Of a stretch of DNA of 49,370 bases, positions 24,423 through 33,680 are shown one piece after another. The stretch's first letter is position 1. Each line of letters starts with the position of its first letter. Both the position numbers and the translations under genes were made by a program. The stretch spans positions 1 through 49,370 of the forward strand of contig JAFUNM010000051.1 in NCBI GenBank assembly GCA_017482195.1, read 5' to 3'. The stretch comes from Clostridia bacterium (GTDB lineage Bacteria; Bacillota; Clostridia; Oscillospirales; QAKW01). The notes below the pieces were generated by a model that was not told the DNA's origin, did no database searches, and saw only the letters and a program-made list of their open reading frames with translations.

Positions 24423-26120
24423 ATGAAAAGACCCTGGCTGGAGCACTACGGCTCTGTACCCCATCATCTTGAATATCCCGCCGGCTCCATGAGCGATGCG
24501 GTGCTTGGAACGGCGGCAAAACACCCCCGTTGGGCTGCTCTTTCCTTTATGGGAAAAACGGTTTCTTATGCCGATCTTGCCCGACGGATCAAGGAAACCG
24601 CCCGCGCCTTTCGGGGCCTTGGCATCCGCAAGGGGGATCGGGTAACGTTGTGTCTGCCCAATGTGCCGCAGACGGTCTATTGCCTGTATGCCCTCAATGA
24701 ATTGGGGGCGGTGGTCTCTCTGATCCATCCTCTTTCGGCGGAAAAGGAGATCGTTTTCTTTCTTTCGGAGGTGGAAAGCAGGACCTTGGTGACCCTGCAT
24801 CAATTTTATGAAAAGCTGATGAAGGTGCAGACAGAATACCCTCTTGAGCATCTTATTATTACAGATATTGACGATGCCTTAACAGGCATCAAAAAAATCG
24901 GCTATCGGCTGACGATCAAGGGGAATTTTCCGTCCCTGCAGCCGGGTGAAAATCTCCTTCTCTGGAAGGATTTTCTGGCCCTGGGCGGGGAAGAGGATCA
25001 TAAAGAAGCCATGACCGCCGAAGAGGGGGCGGTGCTCCTCTTTTCCGGCGGCACCACCGGTGTCAATAAGGGGATTTTGCTCTCCAACGGAAATTTTAAT
25101 GCCCCGGCGCTCCAGACGGAGGCCATGTGTAACCGTCCGGTGGCCGGCAAGCGGATGCTGGCGGCCATGCCCATGTTCCACGGCTTCGGCTTAGGCGTTT
25201 GCGTTCATACTGTTCTTGCGGCGGGGGCCTGTTCGATCTTAGTACCCCGCTTTAATGTGAAGGAATATGCAGCCCTGATCAAAAAGGAAAAGCCTAATTA
25301 TATTGCAGGGGTCCCCGCTCTTTATGAGGCGTTAACGCGCACAAATTACATGGACAAGGCTGATCTTTCCGGTCTTTTGGGGGTCTTTTCCGGGGGGGAT
25401 AGTCTCTCGGTAGAGCTTAAGCGCAAAATGGATCGCTTTTTGGCGGAGCGGGGCTCTTCGGTGCCCATTCGGGAGGGCTACGGTACCACGGTGTGTGTCA
25501 CTGCCAGCTGCCTGACACCGGACGGAGAAGAACGAGAGGGCAGCATCGGCCTGCCCTATCCCGATATGGACTATAAGATTTGCAAGGTCGGCACCACCGA
25601 GGAAGTGCCCTATGGAGAAGAAGGAGAGATCTGCCTGACCGGCCCCACCGTGATGCTGGAATACTACGGCCGTCCCGAGGAAACAGCAGAGGCGCTCCAA
25701 ATCCATGCAGACGGCCGGAAATGGCTCCACACCGGGGATTTGGGCCTTATGGATGCCGACGGATTTATCTACTTCCGTCAGCGGCTCAAGCGGGTGATCG
25801 TCACCAATGGATATAATGTCTATCCTTCTCAGATCGAGAATGTATTGGACGGGCACCCCAAGGTGCAGATCAGCTGCGTGATCGGGATCCCCGATCCGTA
25901 TCGGGGACAGTTGGTAAAGGCCTTTATTGTTCCCAAAGGCGGCGTTTCCCCCGATGAGACCCTGAAAGAAGAATTGCTGGCCTACTGCAAAACCTATATC
26001 GCCCGTTATGCCTGCCCTCGGAAATTGGAATTCCGAGGGGAACTGCCCAAGACTTTGGTGGGGAAAGTGGCCTATAAGGTTTTAGAGGACGAGGAGTCAA
26101 GAAAGTCACAAAGTGTTTGA
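24423..26120 (+). CDS. AMP-binding acyl-CoA synthetase-like enzyme
   Basis: 565 aa. Motifs of the ANL superfamily are in order: LFSGGTTGVNKG (ATP phosphate loop, near residue 205), GYGTTV, and HTGDLGLMDADGFIYF (AMP site). YNVYPSQIE then marks the hinge to the C-terminal domain, with a catalytic Lys in the LPKTLVGKVAYK tail. It activates a carboxylic acid as the adenylate and probably transfers it to CoA. Acyl chain specificity cannot be read. Confidence 0.87.
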   Translation: MKRPWLEHYGSVPHHLEYPAGSMSDAVLGTAAKHPRWAALSFMGKTVSYADLARRIKETARAFRGLGIRKGDRVTLCLPNVPQTVYCLYALNELGAVVSLIHPLSAEKEIVFFLSEVESRTLVTLHQFYEKLMKVQTEYPLEHLIITDIDDALTGIKKIGYRLTIKGNFPSLQPGENLLLWKDFLALGGEEDHKEAMTAEEGAVLLFSGGTTGVNKGILLSNGNFNAPALQTEAMCNRPVAGKRMLAAMPMFHGFGLGVCVHTVLAAGACSILVPRFNVKEYAALIKKEKPNYIAGVPALYEALTRTNYMDKADLSGLLGVFSGGDSLSVELKRKMDRFLAERGSSVPIREGYGTTVCVTASCLTPDGEEREGSIGLPYPDMDYKICKVGTTEEVPYGEEGEICLTGPTVMLEYYGRPEETAEALQIHADGRKWLHTGDLGLMDADGFIYFRQRLKRVIVTNGYNVYPSQIENVLDGHPKVQISCVIGIPDPYRGQLVKAFIVPKGGVSPDETLKEELLAYCKTYIARYACPRKLEFRGELPKTLVGKVAYKVLEDEESRKSQSV

Positions 26121-26162
26121 TAAAAACAACATTAGGCTATGCAAATTGCAAACAAATGATGC

Positions 26163-26302
26163 TACAATATAGATACTGATTATATTTAAATTGGAAAATT
26201 CTCGGGAAAAGGGATCCTTTTCTCCTTTTTCCAATGGATCAGACATGTTGTTGCAGGTGCAGAACATGCACTTTCAATAAACGGAAACCATTATTAGGAG
26301 GT
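26163..26302 (+). promoter_or_regulatory. Promoter and structured leader of the beta-helix/cohesin operon
   Basis: TACAAT (26163-26168) preceded by TGC is an extended -10; the -35 is weak. The leader of about 135 nt holds an outer stem 26191-26198 with 26227-26234, an inner 7-bp stem 26206-26212 with 26216-26222, and a second hairpin 26244-26249 with 26263-26268. The ribosome-binding site AGGAGGT is at 26296-26302. Confidence 0.45.
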
Positions 26303-26310
26303 AATGAACC

Positions 26311-28635
26311 TTGAAGAGAAAGAATGTACTTTCCGCTTTACTGGCTGTGATGATGGTCATCTCTATGATGGCTGTTATTGCGATGCCCGCGGTGGCTGCA
26401 GGGGAGAAGACCGATCTGCCCTCGATTCAGACCGCAACCTCGTCGGATGCAGTGACCGGATACGCCCTGTCCTCGGTTGCCGATCTTATTTGGTGGGGAA
26501 ACAATCCGACTGCAGTGACGGCTGAGGATACGGTTTATTTGACAAAGGATATTGATATCGCCGCATACGGCGGTACCTTTGCCGATGATTTCACGTCCAT
26601 CCGCAGAACCTATGCCAGCCTGGACGGCCAGGGTCATACCATCTATGGATATAATGACGATCATGCGATCTTTGCCGACCGTTACTACGGCAAGACCATC
26701 AAAAACCTGATCATCGACGGTGCTTATGTACAGCCGGCGCAGGCAACGGACGGTATTTTAGTGCGGGCAATTGAGGCAGACTGTATTTTTGACAATGTTC
26801 ATTTCCGTAATACCACCTTCATTGCCTCCAATGGGGCAGTGACCGGCCTTACTTACGGTTATCACGGTCTCTTCGCCGGCTATATCAATAACCGAAGAAC
26901 CGACTTTGACATTACCTTCCGCAATTGCAGTGTGATTAATAGCTTGATGGACTGCAACGGCTGGAGCGATTGCGGTCTGTGGACCGGTGTTTACCGTTCC
27001 GGCGGTAAGATCGCTTTTGAAAACTGTGTGTCCCTCGACAGTAAGGTTATTAATTATACCGACGGTACTTATATGTCGCTTTACGGCCGTATGCGCGATA
27101 CATATGAAGTGGTGTTCGATAACGTGGGTGCCATCAATTGTGAGCTGATCGGTGCCACCGCCGCTCAGAGCATCACTTATATGACCGGCTATGAATTTTA
27201 TTACCTCAACAATCTTTTCTCGGTTGGCAATAAGACCTCCTCTCCCGGCAACAGTGCAACGGCAGATATGGATATCGTTTCTCTTACAACGGTAACGGCG
27301 GCCAACACTGTAGTTGAAAACTACCTGGTGGACGGCGGTGTTACCAATATTACCTATCATTCAAAAGGTTCTTATACTGCTGCTTCGGATCCTGCGAAGG
27401 TTGTTTCCGATCTTTCTCCAGCCGATGTTCTGGTTGCTATGAACACTGTTAAAGACCAGTGGGGTTACGATTACGACGATTGGGGCTTTGACGCAGAGGG
27501 GAACCCTGTTATTACAACCAATGTGGAAAACGCACAGCCCCTTCACAAGATCACCTTTAATCTCAACGATGCAGAGGGTACCGTGATTGCCCTGCCCACC
27601 GATATCAACGGCCATCTGGTGGCAGATGAAGGAACCTTTGCGATTTTGAAAGCCCACCACTGGGGTGTGGATGGTACGGTAGACTACGGCAATAACTATG
27701 CCTGGGAGACCGAGCCCTTCAGCGGAGATCTGGTGTTGAATGCGCATACCACCTCGGTGGAAGCCATCGACGGACGCCACCACAAGGTCACCTGCACCAT
27801 GGCAGGCTGCGAGGAGACCGCAGAGACGATCTCCTGTACCGGTGTGATCGATCCCGACGGCTATATCCCTGCCGATTACTTTAATTTGGCGCAGAACCAT
27901 TATAACTGTGCCGTTTGTACCAACAGCTGGTATACCGATGATGCCGATTCCGAAAAGCCGGCCATGCTGAGCATCGCATTCTCCAAGGATGCTTACGATG
28001 CCGGCGAAATGGTTGCTTTGGAGATCGGGGTCCATGAAAATACGAAGCTGTCCGGTTTCCAATTGGATCTTACCTACAACAGCGATCAGCTGACCTGGGT
28101 CGGCAAAGTCGATGCAGCTGATCATATTACCGCTGCAGCCAATGCCGACGATATTACCCGCACAGCCAGCGTTACCGCCTATACCACCGATACCAAGCCG
28201 GTCACGGCAGCAGGCACCTGGCTGACGGTATACTTCAAAACCTCCGAAAAACTGAACAGCGATGTGCTGACCGCCATTAAGGCCACCCTCACGGAAGCCA
28301 CTGTGGGCGGTAACGAGACCGATGTGACCACTCTGTTGGTCCTCGGCGCAGAAGATACAGCGATGATCTATGCAGGCTGCACTCCCGGCGATGTAAACCG
28401 CAGCGGTGTTGTGGATCTGTTGGATGTGGTGCTCACCATTGAAGCTCTGGACGGCACTCTGGATGCCGACGATGTGGCGATCTTCAGCGTAAGAGCTGCT
28501 AACGTAGACGGCGATGAGGAAAATGTCGTGAATACCAAAGATGTGACCTATCTGATCCGCCACCAACTGGGTTGGGCCGAGTATGCAACGCTCAATCAGG
28601 CGAAGCCCGGCACCGCCATTGCAGCGGCTGTTTGA
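26311..28635 (+). CDS. Secreted beta-helix-like protein with cohesin-like domain and dockerin (paralogue 1)
   Basis: 774 aa from TTG at 26311, set by AGGAGGT 8 nt upstream; an out-of-frame ATG at 26304 is too close to the site. A signal peptide ends near AVAAGEK. Residues about 45-400 have short beta-strand repeats rich in Asn and Gly (LDGQGHTIYGY, KNLIIDGAYV, FDNVHFRNTTF), as in right-handed beta-helix surface proteins. A Cys module near 500-540 has a CX4C pair and a CX2C pair. Residues about 549-689 resemble a cohesin (LEIGVHENTKLSGFQLDLTY). Residues about 691-755 form a dockerin with two Ca-binding repeats, GDVNRSGVVDLLD and NVDGDEENVVNTKD. No glycosidase catalytic motif is seen. Probable operon with the next gene, 47 bp away. 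Confidence 0.75.
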   Translation: MKRKNVLSALLAVMMVISMMAVIAMPAVAAGEKTDLPSIQTATSSDAVTGYALSSVADLIWWGNNPTAVTAEDTVYLTKDIDIAAYGGTFADDFTSIRRTYASLDGQGHTIYGYNDDHAIFADRYYGKTIKNLIIDGAYVQPAQATDGILVRAIEADCIFDNVHFRNTTFIASNGAVTGLTYGYHGLFAGYINNRRTDFDITFRNCSVINSLMDCNGWSDCGLWTGVYRSGGKIAFENCVSLDSKVINYTDGTYMSLYGRMRDTYEVVFDNVGAINCELIGATAAQSITYMTGYEFYYLNNLFSVGNKTSSPGNSATADMDIVSLTTVTAANTVVENYLVDGGVTNITYHSKGSYTAASDPAKVVSDLSPADVLVAMNTVKDQWGYDYDDWGFDAEGNPVITTNVENAQPLHKITFNLNDAEGTVIALPTDINGHLVADEGTFAILKAHHWGVDGTVDYGNNYAWETEPFSGDLVLNAHTTSVEAIDGRHHKVTCTMAGCEETAETISCTGVIDPDGYIPADYFNLAQNHYNCAVCTNSWYTDDADSEKPAMLSIAFSKDAYDAGEMVALEIGVHENTKLSGFQLDLTYNSDQLTWVGKVDAADHITAAANADDITRTASVTAYTTDTKPVTAAGTWLTVYFKTSEKLNSDVLTAIKATLTEATVGGNETDVTTLLVLGAEDTAMIYAGCTPGDVNRSGVVDLLDVVLTIEALDGTLDADDVAIFSVRAANVDGDEENVVNTKDVTYLIRHQLGWAEYATLNQAKPGTAIAAAV

Positions 28636-28682
28636 TGCTTCATAAAGAAGTATACTGTGATTTCGATTAGGAGGAAAAACCT

Positions 28683-31013
28683 ATGAACAGAAAAAATGTG
28701 CTTTCTGCTCTGATGGCAGTAATGATGGTCCTCTCCATGCTGACCGCCGTTGCTTTGCCGGCTGTGGCAGAGTCTGAAGCGCCTGCAGATGCTGTTCCGG
28801 TAACAGACGTTACCAGCAATGCCAATGCAGTGAACTTCACCGTTTCAACGCTTTCGGATTTGCTTTACTTAGCAAATAACTATACTCGGTTTGTGGCCGG
28901 GGATACGGTTTATATGCTGAACGATTTAGATATTGCCACCTATGAAGGTGATTTTGCAGCGGACTTCCCCAGTATTGGTGTCGGCCAAGATGCAGGAAAG
29001 TTTTTTGCTGCCGATTTCGACGGCTTGAATCATACTATTTCGAATTATCGTGATAGCGTTGGTTTCTTTAAAGGTGTCGGCGGTGCGATCCGTAATGTCA
29101 ACTTTGAGAATTGCTCTACTACCGGAGGAGCAAACGAAGCAGTAATCGTTGCCTGTAACTCGGTTGCAAAGAATGGTGCTTTGACAATGGAAAATGTCAA
29201 GGCTATCAATTGCAGCGTGGTTTCCGAAACCAATGTGGCCAATGTTGGCATTGTGATTGGATATCAGAATGGCGGTACCAGAAATCTGACGGTTCGCAAT
29301 TGTGCGGTATTGAATTGTACGATAGATGTACTTGGGCCGGCAGAGGCAACGAATTACGGCTCCGGTCTATTTTGTGCCCGTTGGGCTGCCGGCGGCACCA
29401 TGATTTATGAAAATGTTTTGATTGCAAACTCTAAGTTGCATGCCTATGCGGATAGTGCCCAGGGCGGTGGCCTGTTGATTGGCGATATTGACCCGAAGGA
29501 AAATAATTCCGACTGTCTGTTTACGGCGAATAACATTGGTTTTATCAATGTTGAGATGAAAAATAAAGCCAGTGACTGTGCAGCGCTTATTACTACTTAC
29601 AGAGAGCGTGGCAACGCAAATGTCATTGGTAATTTCAGCAACATCTATGCCGCCAACGTGACTCGCGTTACTGCAGACGGTACTACAGATCTTACTACCT
29701 TGGAAATAATCAAGGATGCTGCCAGTGTTACTGAAACGAAAACTAATGTGCAGGTTGGGCTCAAGGACCTTAAGTTGAATGATATGCTCCTGAAGTTGAA
29801 TGAGAGCATTGATCATGACGATTGGGGCCATGGACTTGACGGGTTCCCCGTAATTGTTGATATTTTGAAGGGTCAGATGGCTCCTCATTCTATTACCATC
29901 CAATATGGTAACCACAAAACCGGTGATATTACCTCCGGTGTGAAATATGATTTTCTGACAGATATCTACGGCCATCTGATCGCCACGGAAGAAGAGCTTG
30001 CTAAACTGGCCACCATTCCTTCCGATGCGTTGCCCGGTTATGAGGGCGTAAGAGATTGGTCGACCGTTGTTTTTGAGTACGACCAAACCATCGGCACGAC
30101 GATCCATAATATTACTTACCTTAATTGGGATCCCGTTAACCATACGCATGATGTGTTCTGTATTGAGGGCTGTCCCGAGAATGCCACCGCAGTTCCCTGC
30201 AAGGTGGTTCTGACCGATTATAAGGCGGCTGATTATTTCAACCATGAGTATGCTGCCTTTGCTTGCGAAGAGTGTGCACACGCTTGGGATGAAGAGTACA
30301 CCGAAGGTGCCGTTCCTTCTCCCTTCTATGCGGCTTTCGATGCCGCCGATTATACGACCGGCGGTACTGTGAAGGTGAATGTGGGTGTGAAGGAGGATGC
30401 CACCATCAACGGCATCGTCGCAGAGGTCACCTATGACCCCACTGTTTTGACCTATGTTAACCCTGTTTTCGGAACCGATACTGCTACCGGCAACCAATAC
30501 CTCGGCATGGTTTCTGAGACCGGCAATACCACCGAAGACGGGAAAGCCATTCTGAAAGTGGTGGTCGCCATTCCTGATCGGAACGGCTCCAATGAAAGAG
30601 ATGCCTGGGTCACCCTGAACTTTACTGCAAACGGGACCACATCTGTAAAGCTTGCAGAGGTAGGCCTGAAGGTTACGGATTACACCCGTTGGGAAGAGGG
30701 CACACAGCTGGATAACGATGTGTTGTCGGTCGTTTCCGACGATCTGGCCTATATCCTGCCCAATGATTTGAACCTGCCCACCTTTACTCCCGGTGATGTA
30801 AACGGCAACGGAAAGGTCAATGTACATGATGTAATCCTGCTGAAGCAGGCTCTTGATCTGACTGAGACGCTTGAGACTGCACAGCTGTATGCTGCCAACG
30901 TAAACGGTGATGCTGCCGTCAGCGTGAATGATGCGACTGCCATTCTGCGTTGGACTGTCGATAAGACTGTGGAACTTTGCAAATCTTACATAAGTCCCAC
31001 TATTGCACAGTAA
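28683..31013 (+). CDS. Secreted beta-helix-like protein with cohesin-like domain and dockerin (paralogue 2)
   Basis: 776 aa with an AGGAGG site before the ATG. The signal peptide and mature start closely resemble paralogue 1 (NRKNVLSALMAVMMV). Domain order is the same: beta-helix-like part (LNHTISNYRD, IRNVNFENCS), Cys module (FCIEGCPENA with CEEC later), cohesin-like domain at about 546-699 (VNVGVKEDATINGIVAEVTY) and dockerin at about 702-765. The first dockerin repeat GDVNGNGKVNVHD has a near-complete Ca-binding set; the second, NVNGDAAVSVND, is weaker. The two genes probably arose by tandem duplication. Function unknown; a surface adhesin or assembly part is likely. Confidence 0.75.
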   Translation: MNRKNVLSALMAVMMVLSMLTAVALPAVAESEAPADAVPVTDVTSNANAVNFTVSTLSDLLYLANNYTRFVAGDTVYMLNDLDIATYEGDFAADFPSIGVGQDAGKFFAADFDGLNHTISNYRDSVGFFKGVGGAIRNVNFENCSTTGGANEAVIVACNSVAKNGALTMENVKAINCSVVSETNVANVGIVIGYQNGGTRNLTVRNCAVLNCTIDVLGPAEATNYGSGLFCARWAAGGTMIYENVLIANSKLHAYADSAQGGGLLIGDIDPKENNSDCLFTANNIGFINVEMKNKASDCAALITTYRERGNANVIGNFSNIYAANVTRVTADGTTDLTTLEIIKDAASVTETKTNVQVGLKDLKLNDMLLKLNESIDHDDWGHGLDGFPVIVDILKGQMAPHSITIQYGNHKTGDITSGVKYDFLTDIYGHLIATEEELAKLATIPSDALPGYEGVRDWSTVVFEYDQTIGTTIHNITYLNWDPVNHTHDVFCIEGCPENATAVPCKVVLTDYKAADYFNHEYAAFACEECAHAWDEEYTEGAVPSPFYAAFDAADYTTGGTVKVNVGVKEDATINGIVAEVTYDPTVLTYVNPVFGTDTATGNQYLGMVSETGNTTEDGKAILKVVVAIPDRNGSNERDAWVTLNFTANGTTSVKLAEVGLKVTDYTRWEEGTQLDNDVLSVVSDDLAYILPNDLNLPTFTPGDVNGNGKVNVHDVILLKQALDLTETLETAQLYAANVNGDAAVSVNDATAILRWTVDKTVELCKSYISPTIAQ

Positions 31014-31020
31014 ATTTATT

Positions 31021-31050
31021 AAAGAGCGCGAGTTTTCACTCGCGCTCTTT
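31021..31050 (+). terminator. Terminator of the paralogue pair
   Basis: A 13-bp perfect stem (31021-31033 with 31038-31050) ending in a T run. Confidence 0.88.
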
Positions 31051-31061
31051 TTTATAAAAAG

Positions 31062-31092
31062 GAAGCGGTAAGCAAAATCTGCTTACCGCTTC
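31062..31092 (-). terminator. Terminator of the cohesin-isomerase operon
   Basis: A 13-bp perfect stem (31062-31074 with 31080-31092), followed by a T run on the minus strand just beyond the last isomerase gene. Confidence 0.85.
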
Positions 31093-31096
31093 TGTT

Positions 31097-31942
31097 CTAT
31101 TTTTCGTCAAATAAGCTTGCGTAATACCGGGCAACCGTTGCAGAGTATTTCATATGGGCGGGAACCAGCTCCTTGGGCATGGGGCAGCTGAGTTCTAAGG
31201 TGAAATCGCCCTGATAACCAACATCATGCAGGGCCTCGGCGATCTTCACATGGTCGATCTTAAACAGCCCGGGGATGGTGTGCATATCCGAGGTGAGATC
31301 ATTGTCGTGCACATGGAGGCAGGTCAACCGCTTGCCCAGTGTGCGGATCACATCCTCCGGCTTCTGATCCACCAGTGCCACATGTCCGGTATCCAGGCAG
31401 GCGGAGAATACGCCAGGATACATTTCATTGAGCGTATCCACATAGCGGATAAATTCATCGGGTTGAGAGCAGGAGGCGTCCCGCACGTATTCCCAATCCC
31501 AATCGTATTTAAACATATTTTCCACTGCGATGCCGATGCCGTATTCCTTGGCAAGCTCCGCGTAGGAGGCAATCGTCTCAATGGCAAGGGGAAAATTCTC
31601 CTCCTGCAGCCGGCGGTAGTCCACCTGGTAGGGCTTGGGGATGCGGGGATGGATGACCCAATATTTCGCGCCGCAAAGGGCGGCGATCTTCATACTCCGC
31701 TCCATGGCTTCCCGGTTGGAACCGGCGGAGTGGGCAATATTGATGGGAAGATCCAATTCTTCGGAATAGCGACGGATCTCAGCGGCAGATGCCTCGAAAT
31801 TTTCGGGACTCCATTCGGGGCGGTGGGTCATAACTCCCAGCGCCATACAGTCGAAGCCTGCCTCTTTCAGGGCGGCCATCGTCCGTTTTTTATCCTGGTC
31901 AAAAAATCCGTAATAAGTACTTCCGTGGGTCGAAATTCTCAT
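31097..31942 (-). CDS. Sugar phosphate isomerase/epimerase-like TIM barrel (paralogue A)
   Basis: 281 aa, of the xylose isomerase-like TIM-barrel superfamily. The divalent metal ligands expected from this fold are present: E141 (AVENMFKYDW), D184 (CLDTGHVAL), H210 or its neighbour (LHVHDND) and E250 (TLELSCP). It is cytoplasmic. The exact epimerase or isomerase substrate is unknown. Its start overlaps the end of paralogue B by 4 bp. It is the last gene of a four-gene unit on the minus strand. Confidence 0.85.
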   Translation of the reverse strand: MRISTHGSTYYGFFDQDKKRTMAALKEAGFDCMALGVMTHRPEWSPENFEASAAEIRRYSEELDLPINIAHSAGSNREAMERSMKIAALCGAKYWVIHPRIPKPYQVDYRRLQEENFPLAIETIASYAELAKEYGIGIAVENMFKYDWDWEYVRDASCSQPDEFIRYVDTLNEMYPGVFSACLDTGHVALVDQKPEDVIRTLGKRLTCLHVHDNDLTSDMHTIPGLFKIDHVKIAEALHDVGYQGDFTLELSCPMPKELVPAHMKYSATVARYYASLFDEK

Positions 31943-32781
31943 TGCTTATCCACCTCCATCATATTGGCATAATGGCGGCTGACCGTTTGGATAAATTCCA
32001 GGGTCGCCGGAATCAGCGCAGGAGCCTGGTTGGGATGGGAGACCTCTAAGGTGAAATCTCCCTTGAAATCGATCTCTTTAAGCGCCTGCATCATGGCGGG
32101 GAAGTTTATCCCTGCCTTGCATACGCCCGGAATGGCATGATGATCGTTGTAGCCGCAGTTGTCGTGAATGTGCAGGCCTGAAAGGCGCTTGCCCAATTTA
32201 CGGATACAGTCGGCGGGGTCCACCTGTACTACATGCACATGACCCACGTCCAATACCGCCGTAAAGGCGCCGGGGAATTTTTCCTCCAGGGCATCGATGT
32301 AGCGGCAGAATTCCTCAGGGCGGGAGCAAGAGCTATGTTGAATGATCTCGTGCTCCCATTCCCATTTGAACATATTTTCCACACCCACCTTACAGCCAAC
32401 CGCAAGAGCGGTTTCGGCAAACGGACTGTAGAACTCCATGTTCTTTTGGAAATTGATCTCTTCCCGTCCTAAATGAGGCTGGAGGATGCGGGGGTGGATG
32501 ACGCATTGCTCCGCGCCGCAGAGGGCGGAGATCTTTAAGGAACGGTTCCCGTCTCCGCCGGAATGAGTCTGAGTGATGGGCAAGCCGATCTTTTCGGCGT
32601 GCTCCCGCAGGCGTTTGGCAGAATCTTCGTAATGATCTTCGTCCCATTCAGGTCTGCCGGCCACCGTCATAATGGAAAAGTCCATGGCATCAAAACCGGC
32701 GGCCTTGAAGGCGTTCATGGCCTCGATCATATCGTTATTGTAAAACTTTAAAAATGCACCGCTGTTGATGGCAACTTTCAT
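31939..32781 (-). CDS. Sugar phosphate isomerase/epimerase-like TIM barrel (paralogue B)
   Basis: 280 aa, with the same family pattern as paralogue A: GVENMFKWEWE, VLDVGHVHV, LHIHDNCGY and TLEVSHPNQ carry the metal ligands. The shared CSxPEEF-type segment before the second half shows that the tandem copies are related by duplication. The stop overlaps the start of paralogue A, so translation is coupled. Confidence 0.85.
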   Translation of the reverse strand: MKVAINSGAFLKFYNNDMIEAMNAFKAAGFDAMDFSIMTVAGRPEWDEDHYEDSAKRLREHAEKIGLPITQTHSGGDGNRSLKISALCGAEQCVIHPRILQPHLGREEINFQKNMEFYSPFAETALAVGCKVGVENMFKWEWEHEIIQHSSCSRPEEFCRYIDALEEKFPGAFTAVLDVGHVHVVQVDPADCIRKLGKRLSGLHIHDNCGYNDHHAIPGVCKAGINFPAMMQALKEIDFKGDFTLEVSHPNQAPALIPATLEFIQTVSRHYANMMEVDKQ

Positions 32782-32796
32782 TTTGAATGCCCTCCC

Positions 32797-33666
32797 TTAT
32801 TTTTCGGCAAAATAGCGGGCAACCGTTGCCATGTGGCTCAAGGCGGAGGGCATCAGTTCCCGGGGGAGATGGACGGCGCAGTTGAGCGTATAATACCCCT
32901 CATAGCCGATCTCCTTAAGCGCCTCGGAAATGGCATGAAAATCAATTACTCCGTGACCGGGAATGCAATGGTCGTTTTTGCGGTAATGATTGTCGTGTAC
33001 ATGGGTGCAGGCGATACGGCTGCCCAAAGCGCGGATATTCTCTTCCGCATAGCCGCAGACCAGGTTGGGCTCGCCCATATCCATGCAGGCAACAAACCGA
33101 TCGGGATACGCCTCGTTGAGGGCGGTCAGGTAGCGGATATGTTCCTCCGGCTTGGAGCAGATATGGTGTCCGGGACCGTGGCGGCGGAAATCAAAGGCGC
33201 ATACGTTTTCCAATGCGATCTTGATGCCGCAGCGCTCGGCGATGGGGGCAAAACGTCCGTAGTAATCCATGCTGGTCTCAAAAAGCTTTTCTTCATTGCC
33301 GAAATAGGCGGGGCGGTCAATGGGTTTGATAATGATGACCGGCGCCCCCAGCTCCGCTGCGATCTCGATGCTGCGGACCGCCATGGGATACGAATAGGGG
33401 TTGGTATAATAATCCGCACGGAATTTGGCAGAAGGGGCACAGACCTGCGCCACCTCCAGACCCAGTTCGTCGATAAACTTCTTCAGCTTGCGGGCTTCAT
33501 CCAGATAGTTTTCACCCTGAAAGCGGGTGTCCCAATCGTCGGGACCTTTCATGATACGGTCCAGACTGATCTCCACACCGTCGAACCCGGCGGCTTTGAT
33601 CAGCTCCAGAGACTCTTCTAAGGGACACACACGGTTGAGAATTCCGGAATTAACTGCGATTTTCAT
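32797..33666 (-). CDS. Sugar phosphate isomerase/epimerase-like TIM barrel (paralogue C)
   Basis: 289 aa. E153 (ALENVCAFDF) and D196 (CMDMGEP) match metal ligands, but the His that follows Asp-Xaa-Gly in A and B is Glu199 here. The last Glu (TLE) is replaced by Asn262 (TLNCAVHLP). The active site may be changed or weakened. The gene starts 14 nt after the cohesin gene ends, with a GGGAGG ribosome-binding site overlapping that stop region. Family placement is firm; activity is uncertain. Confidence 0.82.
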   Translation of the reverse strand: MKIAVNSGILNRVCPLEESLELIKAAGFDGVEISLDRIMKGPDDWDTRFQGENYLDEARKLKKFIDELGLEVAQVCAPSAKFRADYYTNPYSYPMAVRSIEIAAELGAPVIIIKPIDRPAYFGNEEKLFETSMDYYGRFAPIAERCGIKIALENVCAFDFRRHGPGHHICSKPEEHIRYLTALNEAYPDRFVACMDMGEPNLVCGYAEENIRALGSRIACTHVHDNHYRKNDHCIPGHGVIDFHAISEALKEIGYEGYYTLNCAVHLPRELMPSALSHMATVARYFAEK

Positions 33667-33680
33667 GGTCAGATCCTCCC

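Noticed and set aside
26304-26525. ATG-started frame (73 aa) overlapping the beta-helix protein start
   Set aside because: The ATG is only 1 nt from the ribosome-binding site and the frame is a shadow of the TTG-started gene, which has a signal peptide and full domains.
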